From assembly GCA_963277665.1 (NCBI GenBank), contig OY728119.1, positions 316,716,206 through 316,780,205 of the forward strand: a stretch of 64,000 nt of DNA, given 5' to 3'. This stretch comes from Viscum album (lineage: Eukaryota > Streptophyta > Magnoliopsida > Santalales > Viscaceae). Position 1 is the first letter of the stretch; each line of letters begins with the position of its first letter. The translations under genes and the position numbers were made by a program. Below, one piece after another: positions 57,546-64,000 of the stretch. Under the pieces are notes generated by a model. It saw only the letters and a list, made by a program, of their open reading frames with translations. It ran no database searches and was not told the DNA's origin.

Positions 57546-59270
57546 AATCATCCTCCAATTCTATAAAAGTGTAAGGAGAAAGATGAATCTCCTTTAGAAT
57601 AATTTTCTCAAGTGTGGATATTAATTCCTTATGAGAATCATTTCTAGATCAAATGATTGAGATTAAAGAGAGAATATCGCTCAAATATATGTCTGTAGAG
57701 ACCCGAAGCTTGGCGTACATTGACATTACATTACATTTGCGGAATACTTAGTACATAACAAAAACACACATAAGGATCGTAATAGTTTAGTGTCTTTGGA
57801 AACTCGGAATATAATCTTCTAATCCTGGTGAAAGATCTTCAACATCTCTCATAAAGATCTTCCTTTTTTTAATACCTAAAACCTTTCTTTATATCCTGGG
57901 GAAAAGAAAACATAAAAGGGTGAGCTCAAATGCTCAGTAAGGGTAAACAAAAGAAATATCAATCACATCATATACATAAGCACATAACTTTTGGAAATCT
58001 TAACCTGTAAAAGAGATCATAATTTCATAACCTGGGATAACTCATGGCAGTGAAATGTAATCACAATAATCATAACTTAAAACATTAAAATTTGTTTCAT
58101 ACACATATAATCATAGAGAATCATTTCTTGTTAGTCAAGACTCATTTCCAAGACTATCTTAGTGGACAAAGTCCCTTTCTGAACCGAGTCACCCTCGTTT
58201 CAGTCCTGTTTCACTGAACCGGTATAACCTACCATTCCAGCCATGTCTATCTCATGAGATATAAAATCTTTACCCAATGCATTGGAGGGAGATATAGGTC
58301 CCACCCATCTCATAATGATACCATTCTTATGTGTGCCACAAAATCATAAACCATACATCATAGCATAACCCATGTAATAAAAATGGGACTCTTAAACAAC
58401 ATGACATCATAAAACAATTCATATAAGATAAAGGAATTCATAAAAATAATTCCACATAATCAAATCAATGTAATAATAGGGATAAAAACAGAACCCTTTA
58501 TTATCTTAGATGGAAAATAATTTTGATAAAACTCTTGAACTCCATTCTTGAGGAAAATATCCTTTCTTCTTCAAAAACATTTTTCCTTTCTTAATATGTC
58601 ATAAAACTTTAAACTAAAAGAAGTTGATTAAAAATAAACTTGAAAACTTGTTAAGGAAGCTTCTTGGAAATAATGTTTTAAAAATCCATTCATGTCGTAT
58701 ATGTTAAAAAAACATTCTTCATACTTTTGTCGGGAAATTCAAAAAGTACCTCGTACGAAAAACGACAAAATATTCCTTTAATTTCTTTTACTAAAAACTC
58801 ACTGAAGGGTAAAAATAGATTTAAAAAATTGTAGGTGGATGGAAATAATATTACATATTGATGAAACATGGATGTGGATGATAAAATACACCCCAGTAAA
58901 TACTTACAAATAAACAATCTCGGATAAAAATGAGATTGTGATATTTCCCTTACCTTAGGTCCGATTTGCTTCGTAAGTGTCTGAACCTCCTGTATAATAA
59001 TTTAAATAATGTCATTTACTTATTATATAATCATATTAATTGTTATGATATCATATATGGTTCACTTATGACTTTATATTACCCGTTCTTTTGTAAATTC
59101 CATGTTAAAGAGCGTTTTGGGTAATATTGTTTCATTTGTCGTCCGTGTTTTGACTTGTAATTATTCATATGATTACTTAGATCATGATTAATTAATTCCA
59201 GAATATAAAACATGATTTATATATATATATATATATTCAGAATATACATATATATAATAAATCAGTAAAT

Positions 59271-59335
59271 GGAAAGAAATAAACCGTTCATGGAGACGGT
59301 AGGCCGTACGTACGCATGAACGCTGTTTTCGTTTC
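59271..59335 (-). other. X2 LTR hairpin 3 with palindromic loop
   Basis: Arms 59271-59291 and 59314-59335 pair at about 18 of 21 positions with a 1-nt bulge; the apical GTTCATG/CATGAAC is perfect. The 22-nt loop is GAGACGGTAGGC followed by CGTACGTACG. The apical and basal blocks match LTR A hairpin 3. Confidence 0.75.
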
Positions 59336-59467
59336 CTTATTGAGTTGAACGGAATTAAGTAGATGACATACATATATATAAACATAAATCCAGTATCATT
59401 ATTATTTCATATATTTCATGATTACTTATTATATATACTTTATAATCATTCATGAATGGTTAAAGTG

Positions 59468-59535
59468 GAGAATGAATCTCATCGCGTCGTGGAGACGGTA
59501 GTCCGTACGTACGCATGAGCGATGATATCGTTCTC
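59468..59535 (-). other. X2 LTR hairpin 2 with palindromic loop
   Basis: GAGAATGAATCTCATCGC pairs with GCGATGATATCGTTCTC, about 15 pairs, and the stem extends by a few pairs toward a loop with GGAGACGGTAGTCC and GTACGTACGC. It matches X1 hipairpin position 2 and A hairpin 2. Confidence 0.75.
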
Positions 59536-59651
59536 ATGATCATGGGACAATATTGGAGTGTATGTATACTATTTCAGAATCAATATCACTTAAAAATAAT
59601 AATATATAGTTATTATTTACACCATTATACCCATCCAAGTAAGGTGGTGGT

Positions 59652-59721
59652 GGAAAATAGATTTCACCACGGCGTGGAGACGGTATTCAGTACGTACGCA
59701 CGCGCGGTGATTTCATTTTCC
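59652..59721 (-). other. X2 LTR hairpin 1 with palindromic loop
   Basis: GGAAAATAGATTTCACC and GGTGATTTCATTTTCC pair with one bulge, and CGTG/CACG extends the stem to about 20 pairs. The loop has GAGACGGTATTCA and GTACGTACG. Confidence 0.75.
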
Positions 59722-60045
59722 GTAGGATGGATAGATGGTGAATTAGGATTGTTTAATACTTATAATAACATATCAGTATATGAGTGATAATGATGTTATT
59801 ACTTAATAATTAAACAACCTAAGAAGAAGAAGTGGAAGAAGAAATAAAGGTGAATGAATCGGTAACGGAAATTACCTCTTCTTTGAAGCGCCTTTTTGAG
59901 ACCTCCTCTTAGGGCACTAAAATTGGTCTTTGAGGAAGACCAGAACCTCTAGGATGTTTCTAGGGAAGTGGATAAGAGAATAATTCAGGGTTTGGCCGAG
60001 CTTGAAGGCTCAATGTTGTGTGGGGAAGAGAGGGAGGAGGTGCCC

Positions 60046-60052
60046 TTTTGTA
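60046..60052 (-). promoter_or_regulatory. TATA-like box of X2 LTR (TACAAAA)
   Basis: Minus strand CTTACAAAAGGGCACC, where X1 has ATTATAAAAGGG and A has CTTATAAAAGGC. The single T-to-C change would weaken the promoter. Confidence 0.55.
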
Positions 60053-62428
60053 AGGGAGGAGAGGGGCACCGTTGGAATTCTTAAAAATATTAATTTATAA
60101 TAAATCCAACCCCACTTAAAAACCTCAACAAATGACTCATATTCTACGATTAGATGATATAGGGTTGTAATATCATCAACCAATAAAATTTAGACATGTT
60201 TGGATCTTATTTTAAACCTTATCATTTTGATTTATCCTTATTTAATCTATTTAAGTTTATTTGTGGTAATAAAATTCTAAATTTTAAATTATAACAAATA
60301 ATTACTTATTCGTTGTGAATTTTTCATAATTGTTTACTTTATAACATTATAGTCCATATAAATTTAAATTTATAATTTTTAAATATTTTTGTGATTTTTA
60401 AACAATTTTATAATATATTATTTTTATAAAATAACAATAGTATCAATTTTGACACTAATCATTTATTTGAATTTAAATAAAATATATACAGAAGATATGT
60501 TAAAAATAAAAGATTTAATATATTAATAAAAGGTCATATGTTTCTATAAAAATATTGGATCACATTAAATAGTTCATATAATATTTATTTTATTATTTTT
60601 AAAACCATTTATTTGGTTTATCTCTTAATAAAATAATTACTACATCGTTTTTGTATAATTATTTAATATACTTATTTGTTGAATAAAAATTTAAAATAAA
60701 CTCCTATGATGAAGATAAATATATTAGATTTCACAATACTACTTTTACTCGAATTTATCATCTTAAAACCACAATATTTATATTGTTATATTTATTAAAT
60801 TATGAAGGTGACAACTTTGGCATCATTTAAAATAAAATAATATAAGTGTCATAATTGCTTGTATAAGACTCCAAATGGTCAAATATTCGACCATTGGATT
60901 ATTAGAGTTTAAATGTACATGACCAAAAAGTTTTGGTCAGGGTTTTGTGCCTTTTATGGTCACTATTAGTTTAATAAAAACTATATTCTTGATTTTTCAC
61001 TAGATAAATAATTTCTGCAACACTATTGTGTCACAATTAATGATAATTATTTAATCCCAAAAAATTATAAATAAATTCTCATGATGTAGATAATTTTGTT
61101 AGATTTCTAGATAATATTCATGTTCGAAGTTTTATGACGTTTATCACTAAGTTAAAATTATTATACTTATAAGATTTAAGAAAGTGACATGTTGTCACTT
61201 TCTTTGGTTTTAATAATAATTAAATTATATTCATGGTCAAAAGTCCATAAAATGAATCTAATCAGACCCTTAGTTGATATGGGTTTACTTGTATCCATCA
61301 AATAGAATTTTGGCATGTGTTAGGGTAATTTTATAATATTATATTTACCCTTCATTACCCGATTTACCTTTAACTATGGTAAATAAAATTTACCGTAGTT
61401 ACTATTCATAATTCCCAAAAATAAAAAGTAGCCTATTAACATAATTTGGACCCACGGATTCCAAATATGGAATCCATTTTTTAAAATTCAATACACAGAA
61501 GTTGCAGAAATTAAATTAAAATTAATCCCGTTGTCGAATAAACACGGGTTTTTGTTTAAAACATTGCAAAAGATTGAATTGATTTAACCTACGAATTCAA
61601 GGTAAAATCAATGCTAATGACATACATTATATTAAATGGTAAAAATATATTCTATTTATACATTAAAACCATTCAATATTATAATTTAACCATATAAGAT
61701 ATTATGATGAAAAAAGTTGTTTTTAATTAAAATATAGCGTGTTTTTACTATTCATTAAAATATGAAAGTTATCAGAAAAATATCAAAACTTTATCTAATG
61801 TAAATTTTTACATCCTGATTCAAAAGAAGAATTTTATTTTGTCAAATTGAACATATAAACATGTCAAAAACTAGATTTAAAGTGGGTGCTCCATCAAAAG
61901 GCGGTAAAACTGCATTTTTAAAAAAATACTTATTTTACCTGAAAAATTTATTTTGTTCTTATACCATGTTCTAGAAAATGTGTAAGATGAATAATAATGT
62001 TATAAAATTCAAAATTTAGTTAATACTATTCATAACGGCTAGTTCATGACAATATTATAATAATATATCATTGTTTATTAAAACCTGGTATTGCGTACAT
62101 CACACGCTATCGAGGAAGGTCGTGATTGCGTGTAATGCAAGCCAAGTCAGGGTTGTGTGTTGTGAAAGAATCCTTCGTTGTTTTGTATAACAGAATCCAA
62201 CCACATTTCATTTATACATTTAATATATATATATATACATATATATACTCAATGTTGTGTAGAATAACTATTATCAAAATTGTGTGTAACACGGTCCAAG
62301 ACTAGTGTTGCGTATACTGCAAGCTAATACGGTGTTGCGTATAGCGCAAGGTAATCTTGGTGTAGAATACAACAAAACACATTAATGAAATTAAAATAAT
62401 ATTTTTCATAAAATCTCGGGGTGTTACA

Positions 62429-62444
62429 TTCTACCCCCCTTAAA
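62429..62444 (-). other. Polypurine tract of X2
   Basis: Minus strand TAAGGGGGGTAGAA, preceded by AATTTCGAGGGCGAAATTC, directly before TGTAACACCCC. Confidence 0.85.
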
Positions 62445-63780
62445 ATGAATTTCGCCCTCGAAATTCGTCGGGGTTATAAATGGTTTACTATTTGAATGTT
62501 TCTTTGCTAGAAACCCACATCGTAAAAAGGACTACCAAAACTTATCTTTAAAAACTAAAGTATAAAACTTAATGGTTACCCAAGTTAACTAATCATTGGG
62601 TATCCACATTGGAGAACATAGGTGAAAATATGGACATGGGAGATAAATCTAACCATCCTGTTCTGATGGAGAGTGGTAGAGGACATGGCTATGAAAAATC
62701 CAACAATCACAAAGCCATAAATTTGTGATGATCTAGGGTACCATCTGATTCATCGGATATAAGATCACTAGGACAACATTTTTGGTTTTCAATATCATTT
62801 CCCTAAAGTTGAAAATTTTGAATTAGAAGAAATACTTACTTGATTTTGGTACAATCTCACTGTTGTTCATGCTTTGAACAGTTTCCACTTCATCTCTTAA
62901 AGAAATGAAGTGTTAAAAGATCATGTGATAGAATGATGGGTCATTCCATCTGTTTCAAACAAAAGGTTAGCAATAGTTATCAAATATTCATAAGTCCGCC
63001 TTTTGTGAGGTGGAACTTGTACTTCATATATCATACCTCTTAATAAAATAAAACTAGTTTCTACTAACCAGGGACTTCCTGTAGGCTAGTGGTAGGCGAT
63101 AAAGGCCAGTCGCACTTCAGTTGTGGTTTCGATTCCCACAGCCTTGTCCGACGTGATGGGTTGTCGGCCATCCTGCAGGTTGTCCTTTTTCTAAAACTAT
63201 GTTACTATAACATCCCATCTAAAATCATAAAATACTAACTTATGTCCAACATAATCCATTCCAATCTTTAGGCTTATCCATAATACTGCAGTCCACTCTC
63301 AGAGATTTAATAACTTCGTTGATCCCCATATATCATAAGATATATCTTGTTGGTCACATTCCAGACATTCAAAGGCCTTAATCACGTACTCTCTTGAATA
63401 CCCATTGAACCTTATTGGAAACATGAGTTCTGTTAAAAGTTAACTCTTTCCACATACCAAAATCCTCAAAATTCTAAATACCCAAACCATGATATCACTT
63501 AGTCCTTATATCAATCATGAGCTCATGAATACTGTCAAACATATCATTTTCTCTTTATCACTTCATTATGCGCATATCATCCAATTTCCAAAAAACATAT
63601 GAATAACCTTTCATTGTTACTCATTCCATTCATCATAAACATTCAAAACTTAAGAAAACACAACAGTGTAACAATCCTTAGATGTCTTTTTATTCTATAG
63701 TACAACATTACACTTGATAAACATGTAATCATTCCACTACCTTCTTAAACCATTGACCGAGCTTCAACAATTCTTTCATC
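62445..63780 (-). other. X2 non-coding 3' internal region
   Basis: Aligns with 11315-12319 and 22154-22276 of X1. No shared ORF. It contains a SINE inserted only in this copy. Confidence 0.6.
63049..63199 (+). mobile_element. T-tailed tRNA-derived SINE in X2
   Basis: An insertion at 63057-63191 absent from X1, flanked by TAAAACTA at 63049-63056 and 63192-63199 (8-bp target duplication). It has an A-box-like TAGGCTAGTGGT (63082-63093) and a B-box-like GGTTTCGATTCCC (63125-63137), and ends in a T-run (CCTTTTTC). The size (~135 bp) and T-tail resemble plant p-SINE-type elements. Confidence 0.8.
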
Positions 63781-64000
63781 TCACATATCATTTGTAGTCT
63801 CTTCATCATCATCAACAAAAATACTACCCATATGACCATACCGATTTTCTTCATTAGACTTTACCTTAAGGCATTGGTTTGCATAATGCCCGTACATTCC
63901 ACATTTAAAACATTTAACCATTGTTGATGTCGTAGCAATACCATTATCCTCATCCATGGTGTTAAATGAACCCTTTCCTTTGCAATTACTGGCTTTATGT
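63781..64000 (-). pseudogene. X2 gag-like C-terminal fragment with zinc knuckles
   Basis: The frame enters from the right edge and reads HKASNC (end of one knuckle), then CFKCGMYGHYANQC at 63871-63912, a full CX2CX4HX4C knuckle, then an acidic VDDDEE tail before TGA at 63781. Two knuckles point to a retrotransposon gag. No protease or RT follows before the LTR, unlike A, C and Y. It could be intact to this point; the rest is outside the window. Confidence 0.65.

Larger units (their letters stand above)
52283..57693 (+). mobile_element. Ty3/gypsy element C, 5' part
   Basis: Plus-strand element with a 3.26-kb 5' LTR, PBS and a gag-protease frame. It is cut by the insertion of X2 at 57694, so RT to 3' LTR would lie beyond the window. 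It inserted into CACTA 2. Its U3 shares blocks with A and X. Confidence 0.88.
57896..59875 (-). other. Candidate leader intron inside X2 LTR
   Basis: Minus strand GAAGAG|GTAATT (59875) to TTTTCCCCAG|GATAT (57896), 1.98 kb. The donor is 177 bp from the TATA-like box; the acceptor is 202 bp from the LTR end. A TGAGCATTTGAGCTCA inverted repeat lies just before the acceptor-like site. Confidence 0.45.
57694..62428 (-). repeat. 3' LTR of X2 (~4.7 kb)
   Basis: On the minus strand it starts TGTAACACCCCGAG at 62428 after a polypurine tract and ends GGGTCTCTACA at 57694. It matches X1 throughout. It carries all three hairpins, the donor- and acceptor-like pair and a TACAAAA in place of TATAAAA. Confidence 0.88.
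57694..64000 (-). mobile_element. Element X2, minus strand, 3' part
   Basis: 3' LTR, polypurine tract and about 1.57 kb of internal region of the X family, inserted into C. ATGTC at 57689-57693 may be its target site. A gag-like fragment reaches the right edge, but no pol lies between it and the LTR. This suggests a non-autonomous element with giant LTRs, or one with an internal deletion. Confidence 0.82.

Noticed and set aside
6817..62428. X1 and X2 LTRs as the two LTRs of a single 55-kb element
   Set aside because: Both have a polypurine tract and the 3' internal region on the same (right) side, so both are 3' LTRs. They are also strongly diverged.
63082..63137. tRNA gene in X2
   Set aside because: It lies inside a small insertion with target duplication and T-tail, so it is a SINE head rather than a tRNA gene.

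Overview
The window looks like intergenic DNA from a large, AT-rich flowering-plant genome. I see no convincing host protein-coding gene. Almost everything recognisable is nested, decayed transposable elements: chromovirus-type Ty3/gypsy LTR retrotransposons with initiator-Met-tRNA-type primer sites, plant L1 LINEs with a C-terminal RNase H, CACTA (En/Spm) elements with a TNP2 transposase and an Ulp1-like peptidase fragment, a MULE transposase relic, SINE-like repeats and AT-rich tandem repeats. The species cannot be named from this sequence. I use A, X1, X2, Y and C as local names for the LTR elements.

Layout. 1-6816: the 3' half of plus-strand gypsy element A, with its polyprotein (two in-frame TAG codons, no frameshift), polypurine tract and a 3.5-kb 3' LTR. 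6817-12319: the minus-strand 4.5-kb 3' LTR of X1 and the start of its internal region. 12320-22148: Y, a complete minus-strand gypsy element nested in X1, with two ~2.13-kb LTRs, a 5-bp CACAT target duplication, PBS, PPT, gag, protease, RT, RNase H, integrase and chromodomain. 22154-22276: X1 resumes, then is broken by a CACTA left end at 22277. 22.5-42.4 kb: a mosaic with a MULE relic (minus), a duplicated ~0.5-kb segment flanking a truncated LINE, SINE-like pieces, an AT-rich array of ~680-bp units, and a longer LINE (35.8-41.7 kb). 42394-52282: a second CACTA element with TNP2 and Ulp1-like remnants. 52283-57693: the 5' LTR, PBS and gag-protease of plus-strand element C. 57694-64000: the minus-strand X2, same family as X1, with a 4.7-kb LTR and a gag-like fragment but no pol before its polypurine tract.

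The most interesting signal is inside the giant LTRs of A, X1 and X2. All share a fixed layout: TATA-like box, about 175 bp to a splice-donor-like site, about 1.7-2.0 kb to an acceptor-like site, then about 165-205 bp to the LTR end. C shares this layout. Within the putative intron of A and X lie up to three hairpins at matching offsets (about 150-220, 340-410 and 530-600 bp from the donor). Their stems differ in sequence but stay self-complementary, and their loops keep GGAGACGGTA plus the palindrome GTACGTAC. This resembles a structured RNA signal confined to unspliced RNA, such as a packaging or dimerisation element; that function is inference. A second pattern is decay by in-frame stop codons with few frameshifts in several unrelated elements, which fits transitions at methylated cytosines.
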